64,000 nucleotides of DNA, from positions 2,620,666 to 2,684,665 of the forward strand of contig KV440964.1 of assembly GCA_001636495.1 (NCBI GenBank), given 5' to 3'. The stretch is from Sutcliffiella horikoshii (lineage in GTDB: Bacteria > Bacillota > Bacilli > Bacillales > Bacillaceae_I). The notes beneath the pieces are model-generated. The model had not been told where the DNA came from. It did not search any database and was given only the letters and a program-made list of their open reading frames with translations. Shown here piece by piece: positions 1-8,559 of the stretch. The position numbers and the translations under genes are program-made. Position 1 is the stretch's first letter, and each line of letters starts with the position of its first letter.

Positions 1-378
1 GCTTTTGCATTAGCGATGACGTTGCCAAAAACAAATCTTCCTGATATTGGAGGAATTGATGGAGGACAATTTATCATTATCTTCCTTGGTGGGTTCATTG
101 GGGTGGTCATAATGCGTTTCGCGGCTACGATGTTTGTTAAGCTGTTGCAGGAAAGACCAAGTTTAGAAACGGCAGCATTCTTGATTGTCGGTTGGGTAGG
201 GTTTAAATTGGCGATTTACACATTAGCGCACCCTAGTGTCGGAGTACTTCCATACCATTTCCCGCATAGCCCACTATTTAAAGCGATGTTCTGGATTGTT
301 TTGATCGGTATCGCTGTCGGCGGTTGGATTGTATCAGGTAAGAACAAAGTCGTTCAAGAAGTGGACAGCATTAAGTAA
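1..378 (+). CDS. TerC family integral membrane protein (3' part only)
   Basis: The reading frame is open from base 1, so the gene begins upstream and only its last 125 residues are present. They hold about three hydrophobic segments and the stretch ETAAFLIVGWVGFKL near the C-terminus, typical of the TerC/YceF/YkoY family. TerC proteins are polytopic membrane proteins. In B. subtilis the YceF and YkoY members are linked to manganese export and metalation of secreted enzymes. Which paralogue this is cannot be decided from the fragment. A strong terminator follows at once, so it is probably the last gene of its transcript. An internal ATG at 16 is not the real start, because the open frame and the family alignment continue upstream. 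Confidence 0.85.
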   Translation, partial: AFALAMTLPKTNLPDIGGIDGGQFIIIFLGGFIGVVIMRFAATMFVKLLQERPSLETAAFLIVGWVGFKLAIYTLAHPSVGVLPYHFPHSPLFKAMFWIVLIGIAVGGWIVSGKNKVVQEVDSIK

Positions 379-428
379 AATAAACCTTTTCACTTCAAGA
401 AAAATGGAATAGTTGATATAATGTACTA

Positions 429-463
429 GGCTGTTGACAAACTATTGTCAGCAGCCTTTTTCA
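429..463 (+). terminator. Rho-independent terminator after the TerC gene
   Basis: GGCTGTTGACAA pairs with TTGTCAGCAGCC (one G-T pair), followed by a run of T. Confidence 0.85.
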
Positions 464-538
464 CTCTCGTAATAATAAATCAATACTCCACATAAATTGT
501 GAGATACTAAAAGTATTATGGAAAAAGGAGACGGAAAT

Positions 539-1411
539 GTGTTAAAAATAGATCAGTTACCAAAAGAAATTCAAGAAAAAATCAAAAGTAATAAAGATTC
601 GAATATGGAAAGTTCCCTTATTGGAACAGCAGGATATACGGCAACAGACAATACTATATTATTTGATTGCATCATTGCCTTAGCGATGGGGAAGAACGTT
701 CTTTTGAAAGGTCCTACAGGTTCGGGAAAGACAAAATTGGCCGAAACGTTATCTTCCATCTTTTATCAACCTATGCACAGCATTAACTGTTCAGTGGACC
801 TCGATGCAGAGGCTTTACTTGGTTTTAAAACTATACATAATGTTGATGGAAAAGCTTCGATTGAATTTGTACCAGGACCTGTCATCAAGTCGATGAAACA
901 AGGTCATTTGTTGTATATAGATGAAATTAATATGGCAAAACCTGAAACATTGCCTATTTTAAATGGAGTATTGGACTACCGGAAAACAATCACAAACCCT
1001 TTTACAGGGGAAGTTGTTAAAGCAGAGCAGGACTTTGGCGTCATAGCAGCTATCAATGAAGGGTATGTGGGAACGGTCCCACTTAATGAGGCATTGAAGA
1101 ACCGGTTTGTGGTCGTGGATGTCCCGTATGTGCAAGGAGATATTTTACTCCAAGTGTTAAATAGTCAATCCCGTTTGAATGATGAAAAACTGTTGAAGAA
1201 GTTTGTGACATTATCATCCGACCTTATTGCTTTGGTGGAAAATGGAAACCTATCTGAAGAAGCGGCCTCTGTCCGTGCACTATTAGACACGTGCGACCTT
1301 AGTGTGTACTTGCCACCAATCCGTGCAATCAAGCGTGGAATTGTAGAGAAGTTGGAAGATGATAGAGAAAAAGCAGCTATCTTGAATATCGCACAAACTT
1401 TGTTTGAATGA
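539..1411 (+). CDS. yojN: MoxR/CbbQ-type AAA+ ATPase (YojN-like)
   Basis: This is an AAA+ ATPase of about 290 residues in the MoxR/CbbQ/NorQ group, with Walker A GPTGSGKT near residues 58-65 and Walker B LLYIDEIN near 124-131. Such ATPases act with a vWA-domain partner to remodel or activate target proteins, and the next gene encodes that partner, as in B. subtilis yojN-yojO. The start is taken as GTG at 539, which has AAAGGAG eight bases upstream. An in-frame ATG at 518 would place that Shine-Dalgarno sequence inside the coding region. The stop overlaps the upstream part of the next frame, so the two are translationally coupled. The client protein is unknown. The family call is firm and the symbol is by resemblance. 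Confidence 0.82.
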   Translation: MLKIDQLPKEIQEKIKSNKDSNMESSLIGTAGYTATDNTILFDCIIALAMGKNVLLKGPTGSGKTKLAETLSSIFYQPMHSINCSVDLDAEALLGFKTIHNVDGKASIEFVPGPVIKSMKQGHLLYIDEINMAKPETLPILNGVLDYRKTITNPFTGEVVKAEQDFGVIAAINEGYVGTVPLNEALKNRFVVVDVPYVQGDILLQVLNSQSRLNDEKLLKKFVTLSSDLIALVENGNLSEEAASVRALLDTCDLSVYLPPIRAIKRGIVEKLEDDREKAAILNIAQTLFE

Positions 1412-1421
1412 GGGATTTATA

Positions 1422-3347
1422 TTGAGACCAATCGTTTTTAATGATAAGAAGATCGACTCATTCCTGTTTATGGAGCTATCCGACTTAGCTACTTCACTTT
1501 CTAAGAAAAAAAATTTAGAGGTGGAATACGCATTCAAGTCGTACTATGATCCTTACAATAATAAGCTGTTTATCAGCCTTTTCTGGGACAATCACCCACC
1601 ATACGAGAAATTGCACGGTATGAAAAGTGATGTCTATTTACGCAGCATCGGTTCTGTACCGCATACGGATTACCAAGTAATCCATGAACTATTTCAATTT
1701 ATAAAAAAAACTCATTTGAGCAGTTTTTGCCGCCAGCTGTTCATGCTTCTTGAAGACTTGAGGCTTGAGGAATACTGCAAAAGGGAACGACCTGGTACAA
1801 CCAGGACGTTTCTAATCAGAAGAGCCGAGTATCGAAAGTACTTTAGAAGCCAGTTAAAGGTAAATGCCGAAAGAAACATCTTGACTGATGCACTATTCAA
1901 CCTGCTTTACCTACTGTTGACTACAGATAATCCGTTGGAGGAAGTACCATCATTGAATAAGGATCTTGACCTTGCGCTACCTTTTTTAAGAGATGAAGCT
2001 TCCAAATGTTATGCCGCAAAAAACACCAATGAGATCCTCAGAAGCATAAAGCTTATCGTGGAGGTTATGGAAGAACTGTTGGAAAAGGACATGTTGAACA
2101 CGTATTTCTTCCTTCCCGATTTCACGGAGAAGATTGAAGAAGAGACAGGACCAACTTTCGATGAGATGAAACGTAAAAGTGAGCTGAAAAATGACGATAT
2201 AAAACAGAAGGATAATGAAGATGACGATGAGGATGTCCATGAAGACAAGCTTCCGACTTGGCATCGTGAATCGGAGAGCAACAATAAGAGCTTCCTCCAA
2301 TTCGATATGGAACAGGGGACAAAGACAGACTTGATGGGAGAAGGGGTACGAGAAGGTGAGGACGGAGACCAGGCGATGGGCTTCGTTCAAGGAGAGAGTC
2401 AACAGACAAATAGAAACGACTATTCCAAGCTTGAAGCGCTGGATGTGTTAAACGATTCAAAAAAAGAAGGAGGAAGCGGCGCTGAATTTGGGAAAGAAAA
2501 CAAGTACGCCTATCCTGTCTTTTTGAAACCTGACGTTGTTTCTAAAGAACAAAATCTTGAATATGAAGAATATAAGCAGTTTGTTGCTTCCTATCAAAAG
2601 AAGCTAAAGCAGTTGATTCAGAAAACGTTAGAACACAAAAAAATCCTGCCAAGAAGTGATCTTCCATTCGGCAGACTCAGCAAGAAACTCATCCCTTGGT
2701 TCACAGATGACAATCCAAGAGTCTTCTATAAAAAAGATAATCCTTCGATTGAAATTGATGCAGTGTTCTCGCTATTGGTCGATTGTTCGGCATCTATGTT
2801 CGATAAAATGGAGCAGACCAAATATGGCATTACCCTTTTCCATGAAGCATTGAAATCGGTATTTGTTCCTCATGAAGTGGTTGGATTCTGGGAGGACACC
2901 AATGATGCGACCTCAACAAGCCAACCGAACTATTTCAAAACAGTTATTGATTTCTCTTCCAGCTTACGACCTGCTTCAGGTCCTGAGATCCTACAGTTGG
3001 AACCTGAAGAGGATAATAGGGATGGTTATGCGATCAGGCATATGACCAAGAGACTTGTGCACCGAAGCGAAAAGCAGAAGTTTCTACTTGTATTCTCAGA
3101 TGGAGAACCAGCAGCGATGGATTATGAGAAGAACGGGATAGTAGATACCCATCAGGCGGTCATGGAAGCAAGAAAGAATGGCCTTGAAGTCATCAATGTG
3201 TTTTTGGCCAATGGTGAAATAGATGAGGGGCAAGTAAAAACCATTCAAAACATGTATGGAAAGTACAGTATTCTAGTTCCAGATATTGAAGAACTACCTG
3301 ATGTACTCTTTCCATTATTAAAAAAATTATTGTTGAAAAGTTTATAA
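1422..3347 (+). CDS. yojO: vWA-domain protein partner of the MoxR ATPase (YojO-like)
   Basis: About 641 residues. The C-terminal third is a von Willebrand factor A domain with a MIDAS motif DCSAS near residue 453 and FSDGE near 557, which would bind a divalent metal and a client protein. A very acidic linker, rich in Asp, Glu and Lys, lies around residues 240-300. It resembles CbbO/NorD and B. subtilis YojO, the partners of CbbQ/NorQ-type ATPases. TTG at 1422 is chosen because GAGGGA precedes it by seven bases. The earlier in-frame TTG at 1404 has no ribosome-binding site. It forms a two-gene operon with the ATPase, closed by a terminator. Several long antisense frames over the acidic linker are composition artefacts. 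Confidence 0.82.
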   Translation: MRPIVFNDKKIDSFLFMELSDLATSLSKKKNLEVEYAFKSYYDPYNNKLFISLFWDNHPPYEKLHGMKSDVYLRSIGSVPHTDYQVIHELFQFIKKTHLSSFCRQLFMLLEDLRLEEYCKRERPGTTRTFLIRRAEYRKYFRSQLKVNAERNILTDALFNLLYLLLTTDNPLEEVPSLNKDLDLALPFLRDEASKCYAAKNTNEILRSIKLIVEVMEELLEKDMLNTYFFLPDFTEKIEEETGPTFDEMKRKSELKNDDIKQKDNEDDDEDVHEDKLPTWHRESESNNKSFLQFDMEQGTKTDLMGEGVREGEDGDQAMGFVQGESQQTNRNDYSKLEALDVLNDSKKEGGSGAEFGKENKYAYPVFLKPDVVSKEQNLEYEEYKQFVASYQKKLKQLIQKTLEHKKILPRSDLPFGRLSKKLIPWFTDDNPRVFYKKDNPSIEIDAVFSLLVDCSASMFDKMEQTKYGITLFHEALKSVFVPHEVVGFWEDTNDATSTSQPNYFKTVIDFSSSLRPASGPEILQLEPEEDNRDGYAIRHMTKRLVHRSEKQKFLLVFSDGEPAAMDYEKNGIVDTHQAVMEARKNGLEVINVFLANGEIDEGQVKTIQNMYGKYSILVPDIEELPDVLFPLLKKLLLKSL

Positions 3348-3359
3348 AACAGGTAGTTA

Positions 3360-3395
3360 GGCTAACTCTAAGGTATATGGAGTTAGCCTCTTTTT
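3360..3395 (+). terminator. Terminator after the MoxR/vWA pair
   Basis: A perfect GGCTAACTC/GAGTTAGCC stem is followed by a T-rich tract. Confidence 0.88.
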
Positions 3396-3412
3396 ATCGG
3401 GAGTGAACATTT

Positions 3413-4069
3413 ATGAATTTTAATATAAGACCTCAAGCGCTTTTCAATACAAGTATCATTCTTTTTTTACTATTCCTATTGGTGGCAGGTTTAACATTGG
3501 TTGAGGGAGTCGCTTCTTGGGACAGTATGATTGGAGAAAGTGTATACAGGTTTGCAGCGATGGATCGATTCTTTATTTTTTTATCATTTATCGGATCAAG
3601 ACTGTTTTTTTATCCTGCTCTAATCACCATTTCAATCGTTCTATTTTATAAGAAAAAATGGGCATTTGCAGGATTCCTATGGTGTAACCTAGTTGGCGTT
3701 CGCCTTTTAAATACATTTTTGAAAAGCATATTTACGAGGGAAAGGCCAGCATTGGACCACATTGTTGAAGCTGGGTATTACAGTTTCCCTAGTGGACATG
3801 CCATGAATTCGATGGCATTTTTTGGTGCACTTGCCATCATGGTATTTTTAAAGGTTAAGATTGATTGGATTAGGAGAGCGGTCATTGCTACCTGTCTATT
3901 ATTGATTTTCCTGATAGGACTGAGCAGGGTATATCTAGGTGTTCATTACCCGTTAGATGTTCTTGGTGGCTTTTTTATGGGAGCATCATGGCTACTTTCG
4001 ATTACTGCAATATTAGTAAAAGCGGAACAGAAGAATAGAAAATTGTTTTCTTTCCATAATAATGGGTAA
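3413..4069 (+). CDS. PAP2-family membrane phosphatase
   Basis: A 218-residue polytopic protein with all three signatures of the PAP2 lipid phosphatase family: KSIFTRERP near residues 103-111, PSGH near 125-128, and SRVYLGVHYPLD near 170-181, which supply the catalytic histidines and the phosphate-binding Arg/Lys. Members dephosphorylate phosphatidic acid, undecaprenyl pyrophosphate or phosphatidylglycerol phosphate on the outer face of the membrane. The sequence alone does not fix the substrate. GGGAGTG lies upstream of the ATG. It stands alone between two terminators on the same strand. Confidence 0.9.
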   Translation: MNFNIRPQALFNTSIILFLLFLLVAGLTLVEGVASWDSMIGESVYRFAAMDRFFIFLSFIGSRLFFYPALITISIVLFYKKKWAFAGFLWCNLVGVRLLNTFLKSIFTRERPALDHIVEAGYYSFPSGHAMNSMAFFGALAIMVFLKVKIDWIRRAVIATCLLLIFLIGLSRVYLGVHYPLDVLGGFFMGASWLLSITAILVKAEQKNRKLFSFHNNG

Positions 4070-4116
4070 ATATGATACATCTGGTAAAAATAACTTTACA
4101 TACTTTAAGGAGTTGA

Positions 4117-4629
4117 ATGTTAATGGAATGGTTAGAGAAGAAGCCAATGATTGCAGTAATGAGTATTGTATTGACAGCAGGGATTGTCGCGGGTTGCGGG
4201 ACAAATAATGATTTATCTGCACCACCGGAAAATGCACCTGCTCAAAATCAGGCTACAGGTACAGAAGATGAAACAAACCAAGGGACACAAACGGATGAAG
4301 AACAGGGAGGAACAGGTCACAGTTTTACCAAGTTCGATCTTGAAGTGGAATATGATAAAGACGTCAAATACGAAGCGGAATACGAATCAGAAGGAAACGG
4401 AGAGGCTGAAATCGAGGATGATTTAAATGAAGTTTCCCTTAAAGGGGACGAGGCATACACCGAGCTTTCCCCTCTAATGGAGCAGTTGAATTTCGATAGC
4501 AGCTCAGACGACCAGGAAGTCATGACACAAGTATTGGAAGTGTTCGGGCTCCAGGATGACTATAAAGAGTTTGAATTGGAAGTCACTTTTGAAGATGGTA
4601 CAAAAAAGAAATACGAAGATAAACGATAA
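4117..4629 (+). CDS. YusW-like lipoprotein
   Basis: A 170-residue secreted lipoprotein. A hydrophobic signal ends in the lipobox VAGC with Cys27, followed by an acidic, Gln/Thr-rich linker and a compact C-terminal domain (about residues 65-170) rich in Asp, Glu and Lys, which I recognise as YusW-like. Function is unknown. The acidic surface suggests a cell-envelope location but no activity can be assigned. Two in-frame ATGs at 4117 and 4123 follow AAGGAG at spacings of 4 and 10 bases, and either could be used. Confidence 0.72.
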   Translation: MLMEWLEKKPMIAVMSIVLTAGIVAGCGTNNDLSAPPENAPAQNQATGTEDETNQGTQTDEEQGGTGHSFTKFDLEVEYDKDVKYEAEYESEGNGEAEIEDDLNEVSLKGDEAYTELSPLMEQLNFDSSSDDQEVMTQVLEVFGLQDDYKEFELEVTFEDGTKKKYEDKR

Positions 4630-4636
4630 ATCATAC

Positions 4637-4677
4637 AAACACTTGGAGAATGGGAATTCCTGATTCAAGTGTTTTTG
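4637..4677 (+). terminator. Terminator after the YusW-like gene
   Basis: AAACACTTG pairs with CAAGTGTTT across an AT-rich loop, followed by T residues. Confidence 0.75.
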
Positions 4678-4778
4678 TACGTTAAAATAAGTTAGGTAGG
4701 TAGAAATTTCGAGTGGCGAATGAATTCGTTCCATGATATAGTTGTTCTTACAACGACCAAGCGAACGGAGAAAAGTAT

Positions 4779-5984
4779 ATGTGGAAAAATCGTAATGTAT
4801 GGATTATTTTAATAGGTGAGTTTATAGCAGGGTTAGGTCTGTGGACAGGTATTATAGGAAACTTGGAATTTATGCAGGCTTTGGTTCCTTCTGACTTTGC
4901 CAAGTCACTCATCCTGTTTGCAGGGCTTCTGGCTGGAGTGATGGTAGGGCCGATTGCCGGACGGGTGATAGATTCTTCAAGTAAAAAAAGAGTGATGTTG
5001 ATTTCAGGTTTTGGACGGATGGTCAGTGTTGTGTTTATGTTCATGGCGATTGAATACCAGTCCATTATCTTCATGATTGTATTTATGATTGCCATCCAGA
5101 TATCAGCAGCCTTTTATTTCCCTGCATTACAGTCTTCTATCCCGATGATTGTAAAAGATAAGGATTTATTGGAAATGAACGGTGTCCACATGAATGTATC
5201 CACGGTTTCAAGAATTGCCGGTACAGCGTTAGCCGGAGCAATGCTTGTGGTAATGAGCTTGACATCTTTATATATGGCTTCCATGGTCGCATATGGAATT
5301 CTGTTTGCATTAACTTTTCTACTGAACTTTGAAGATGCCTCTAGTATGGAGAAAGTGGAAGGGAAGGGCAAGAAGGCAGGGAGTTTCAAAGAGGTGTTAC
5401 CAGTATTAAGAGAAACACCAATTGCTCTAACTGTTTTGATACTCACCTTTATTCCGTTTCTATTTATTGGCGGATTCAACTTGATGGTCATCAACATCAG
5501 TGAAATACAGGATGATCAAACCATCAAAAGTCTAATCTATACCATTGAAGGAATCTGTTTTATGATAGGTGCATTTTTCGTAAAACGAATATCCAATGAT
5601 AGAAACATGGTTCCATTGATGTTTGGATTTGTCACATTAATTGCAATATCCCACTTGAGTCTATATTTTGCTGATATTAAATGGGTGACCTTATTTTCTT
5701 TTGGTCTGTTCGGTTTGGCAGTCGGCTGCTTCTTTCCAATTGCAGCGACCATTTTCCAGACGAAGATTCCAAAAGAGTATCATGGCAGATTCTTTTCATT
5801 CCGAAATATGCTCGACCGTGTATTGTTCCAAGTGGTACTGCTCGGTACGGGGCTCTTTCTTGACACCATCGGGCTTCAGATGATGGCAATCGTTTTTGGA
5901 CTATTATCCTTAACCTTAATATTGTTCTATGGTTTAAGACTGTTGCGTCAGCCTGTTGCAATAGCCCAACAAAAAACACCGTAA
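4779..5984 (+). CDS. MFS transporter
   Basis: A 401-residue protein with about twelve hydrophobic segments and a basic loop after the second helix (GRVIDSSSKKRVM), the position of the MFS motif A. A charged central loop near residues 185-205 (SSMEKVEGKGKKAGSFKE) separates two six-helix halves. The layout resembles bacterial drug exporters of the MFS_3/macrolide-efflux type, but the substrate cannot be inferred. Start ATG 4779 follows CGGAGAA at about eight bases. The gene ends within its own terminator hairpin. Confidence 0.82.
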   Translation: MWKNRNVWIILIGEFIAGLGLWTGIIGNLEFMQALVPSDFAKSLILFAGLLAGVMVGPIAGRVIDSSSKKRVMLISGFGRMVSVVFMFMAIEYQSIIFMIVFMIAIQISAAFYFPALQSSIPMIVKDKDLLEMNGVHMNVSTVSRIAGTALAGAMLVVMSLTSLYMASMVAYGILFALTFLLNFEDASSMEKVEGKGKKAGSFKEVLPVLRETPIALTVLILTFIPFLFIGGFNLMVINISEIQDDQTIKSLIYTIEGICFMIGAFFVKRISNDRNMVPLMFGFVTLIAISHLSLYFADIKWVTLFSFGLFGLAVGCFFPIAATIFQTKIPKEYHGRFFSFRNMLDRVLFQVVLLGTGLFLDTIGLQMMAIVFGLLSLTLILFYGLRLLRQPVAIAQQKTP

Positions 5985-5999
5985 CTGGTGTTTTTTTCT
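5971..5999 (+). terminator. Terminator overlapping the stop of the MFS gene
   Basis: AAAACACC and GGTGTTTT flank a short loop that contains the TAA stop, followed by a T run. Confidence 0.8.
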
Positions 6000-6076
6000 T
6001 TTCAATAAAGGGAATGTCCAATAAAGAGTGAATATATAAAAGAGTATTATCTGACATTTTGCTAGGAGGGAAAAGA

Positions 6077-7492
6077 ATGAAACAATATTCAATGTACATA
6101 AACGGTGAATGGGTAAACACCGATGAAGTGATTGAGGTGACCAATCCTGCAACAGGTGAAGTGATCGGTACGGTACCAAGCATCTCTGAAAAACAACTAG
6201 AAGAAGTGGTCCAATATGCAAATGAAGCCTTTCAAACATGGAGAAATTATACAGCATATGAGCGGGCCGATTTATTGAACAAATGGTTTATGCTATTGGA
6301 GGAAAATAAAAAGCTGATTGCCGAAACCTTAACAAAAGAACAAGGGAAACCATTCCGGGAAGCACTTGGAGAAGTAGGGTATGCCAATAGTTTTGTAGAA
6401 TGGTATAAGGAAGAAGGAAAAAGAATCTACGGGGAAACCATTCCTTCCTCTTCAAAAGATAAGCGAGTCCTAATACAGAAACAGCCGGTTGGTGTTGTGG
6501 CGGCCATTACACCATGGAATTTCCCTGCTGCTATGATTACAAGAAAAGTGGCTCCTGCCCTTGCTGCAGGGTGTACGGTTATTGTAAAGCCTGCAGGTCA
6601 AACTCCACTCACTGCACTGTTGTTAGCGAAATATGCAGATGAGGCAGGGATACCAAAAGGAGTCCTTCAGGTTGTAACAGGAAAATCCAGTGTGATCGGC
6701 GAGTCCTTGATGAAACATCAGGATGTGAAGAAGCTGACTTTCACGGGCTCCACGGAAATTGGGAAGAAACTGATGGAGCAAGCGGCACATACCGTTAAAA
6801 AGCTATCATTGGAACTTGGAGGGCATGCCCCGTTCATAGTCTTTGAGGACGCTGACCTAGAAAAGGCAGCGAAAGGGCTTGTTCAATCAAAATTCAGAAA
6901 TGCAGGCCAAACATGCATTTGTGCTAATAGAATCTACGTGCAAGAGAGTGTTGCAGAGAAGTTCACCTCCCTCTTTGTTAATGAGGTGTCCAAATTGAAA
7001 GTAGGCAACGGTATGGAACGAGGCATTGACCTTGGACCACTGATTGATGAAGATGCCCTTGATAAAGTGAAGGAACACCTAAATGACGCGAAAGGGAAGG
7101 GTGCTTCTGTTGCGTATGGTGGAGAGGTGAAGGATAGAACGTTCATGGAACCAACTGTTATCACAGGTGTCAATGATGACATGCAATGTATGCAGGAGGA
7201 AACCTTTGGGCCGCTTGCGCCTATTTCAACTTTTAAAGACGAAGAAGAAGTTATACAACGAGCAAACAACTCGCCATATGGTCTTGCAGCTTATGTATTT
7301 ACGGAAAAAATGTCAAGAATTTATCGCGTAACCGAAGGCCTGGACTATGGTATCATCGGTGTTAATGATGGCGGGCCTTCTATCGCACAAGCCCCTTTCG
7401 GCGGACTGAAAGAAAGTGGAATAGGGCGTGAAGGTGGACACCACGGCCTGGAAGAATATCTTGAAGTGAAATATGTTTCAATTGGAATTTAA
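6077..7492 (+). CDS. gabD: Succinate-semialdehyde dehydrogenase (GabD)
   Basis: A 471-residue NAD(P)-dependent aldehyde dehydrogenase that would oxidise succinate semialdehyde to succinate, the last step of GABA breakdown. The general base lies in LELGGHAP (Glu near 245) and the nucleophile in GQTCICANR (Cys279). The CICANR stretch is typical of SSADH. Length matches GabD. ATG 6077 has AGGAGGG six bases upstream, and the in-frame TTG at 6059 has no such site. No GABA transaminase gene lies next to it, and it has its own terminator. Confidence 0.9.
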   Translation: MKQYSMYINGEWVNTDEVIEVTNPATGEVIGTVPSISEKQLEEVVQYANEAFQTWRNYTAYERADLLNKWFMLLEENKKLIAETLTKEQGKPFREALGEVGYANSFVEWYKEEGKRIYGETIPSSSKDKRVLIQKQPVGVVAAITPWNFPAAMITRKVAPALAAGCTVIVKPAGQTPLTALLLAKYADEAGIPKGVLQVVTGKSSVIGESLMKHQDVKKLTFTGSTEIGKKLMEQAAHTVKKLSLELGGHAPFIVFEDADLEKAAKGLVQSKFRNAGQTCICANRIYVQESVAEKFTSLFVNEVSKLKVGNGMERGIDLGPLIDEDALDKVKEHLNDAKGKGASVAYGGEVKDRTFMEPTVITGVNDDMQCMQEETFGPLAPISTFKDEEEVIQRANNSPYGLAAYVFTEKMSRIYRVTEGLDYGIIGVNDGGPSIAQAPFGGLKESGIGREGGHHGLEEYLEVKYVSIGI

Positions 7493-7504
7493 CTCCTATA
7501 CTGA

Positions 7505-7537
7505 GAACCCTTGATCATAAGTATCAAGGGTTCTTTT
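7505..7537 (+). terminator. Terminator after gabD
   Basis: GAACCCTTGAT pairs with ATCAAGGGTTC, followed by T5. Confidence 0.88.
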
Positions 7538-7540
7538 TAG

Positions 7541-7680
7541 CTGTGGATTGGAGCAAATGGCGAAGACTCCAGCGGGGGAGTAGCGACAATCTTGAGACCC
7601 CTCAAGCGTTTGCGAGGAGGCTCAAGGTCGCCCCGCGGAAAGCGCAGCCATTTGAGGAAAGGAACAGCGGTGATTAACCA
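7541..7680. repeat. Dispersed structured intergenic repeat, copy 1
   Basis: About 140 bp, much richer in G and C than its surroundings, filling the gabD-xpaC gap. It shares with the copy at 53921-54101 (opposite strand) an ordered set of blocks: GAAGACTCC, GAGACCCC, GAGGAGGCTC, CGCCC and GGAAAGCG. The outer arms CAAATGGC (7554-7561) and GCCATTTG (7647-7654) are perfectly complementary. I recognise this type of element as widespread in Bacillaceae intergenic DNA, but have no firm name for it. It lacks a coding region of its own. Confidence 0.8.
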
Positions 7681-7860
7681 AACCACTAAATTATTTAGCT
7701 ATAAAAGAACCTGCGGTTTCTGCTGGGTTCTTCTTACTTTTAGAGTCTATACTCAACCGCTTTACAACAAAACATTTCGTATTCTATCTGTTATCCTATA
7801 TAATAAGTTATACATAAATGAAACCTTTTGCTTAGAGAATCGTAAGTAAAGGTACAGATT

Positions 7861-8541
7861 ATGAAATTTCTCAAGAAGGTGAGGAATGAGAAAATGAAAC
7901 GGTTTATGCTGCAGAGCTTCATTGTAATAGTTTCCTTCAATTTAGCGGTTGTAGGTTTTTTTATAGCATTTCTATTGACGGGTAACCAACTTCAATTAGG
8001 GGTATTGGGCGCTTTTGCTGGATTTCTTCTCAGTTATTGGGCATTCAAAAGGAAACTCCTCCCAAGCAATGATTTAGAGAAGATTGAACGGAAAGAAAAA
8101 AAGTATGTTCTTGCTCAATTGCGGGAAGCAAAGGAAAAAGCAAAGAAAATCAACAACTCCAGATTCAGGGTCCGATCCATCTTTGTCTATCAGACCATCA
8201 CAAAAATTTCAAAGATCTCAACCAAAATCATTAAAATGGTGGAAAAGGAACCTGTTCGTTACAGAACCGCACAAAATTTTTTCCATCAACATCTGGATTC
8301 ATCAGCAATTATTACAGAAAAATATGTACATTTATTAAATCAGCCGGTACGCAGCCATGAAGTTTCACTAGCACTTCGCGAAACAGAACAAGCATTGAAA
8401 CAATTGGAGCGGAACATGGAAAAAGAGATGATGTCGGTCCTATCCGGTGATATGAATCATCTGAATACGGAAATACGGCTAATGAACCAAACCAACTTTC
8501 AACAAATCGAGTCGAATAATAAAATTATAGATAAGAAGTAG
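7861..8541 (+). CDS. xpaC: XpaC family protein
   Basis: A protein of up to 226 residues with two hydrophobic segments near the N-terminus (about 18-60) followed by a charged, helical cytoplasmic part. It resembles XpaC of B. subtilis, named for hydrolysis of 5-bromo-4-chloroindolyl phosphate, although its real role is unclear. It is followed 18 bases later by a TelA-family gene, the same pairing as xpaC-yaaN. Two starts are possible: ATG 7861 after AAAGG, or ATG 7894 after AAGGTGAGG, which would give 215 residues, closer to the usual length. Both partners are associated with Ter-type stress-resistance neighbourhoods. Confidence 0.8.
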   Translation: MKFLKKVRNEKMKRFMLQSFIVIVSFNLAVVGFFIAFLLTGNQLQLGVLGAFAGFLLSYWAFKRKLLPSNDLEKIERKEKKYVLAQLREAKEKAKKINNSRFRVRSIFVYQTITKISKISTKIIKMVEKEPVRYRTAQNFFHQHLDSSAIITEKYVHLLNQPVRSHEVSLALRETEQALKQLERNMEKEMMSVLSGDMNHLNTEIRLMNQTNFQQIESNNKIIDKK

Positions 8542-8559
8542 CTTATGGGGTGATTGATA

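Noticed and set aside
1986-2460. Long antisense frames opposite the vWA gene
   Set aside because: They mirror the Asp/Glu/Lys-rich linker, giving Ser/Leu/Phe-rich translations, a composition artefact.
7592-7849. 85-residue frame MRPLKRLRGGSRSPRGK
   Set aside because: Its Arg-rich start is a translation of the GC-rich dispersed repeat and the rest is AT-rich intergenic DNA, with no start signal.
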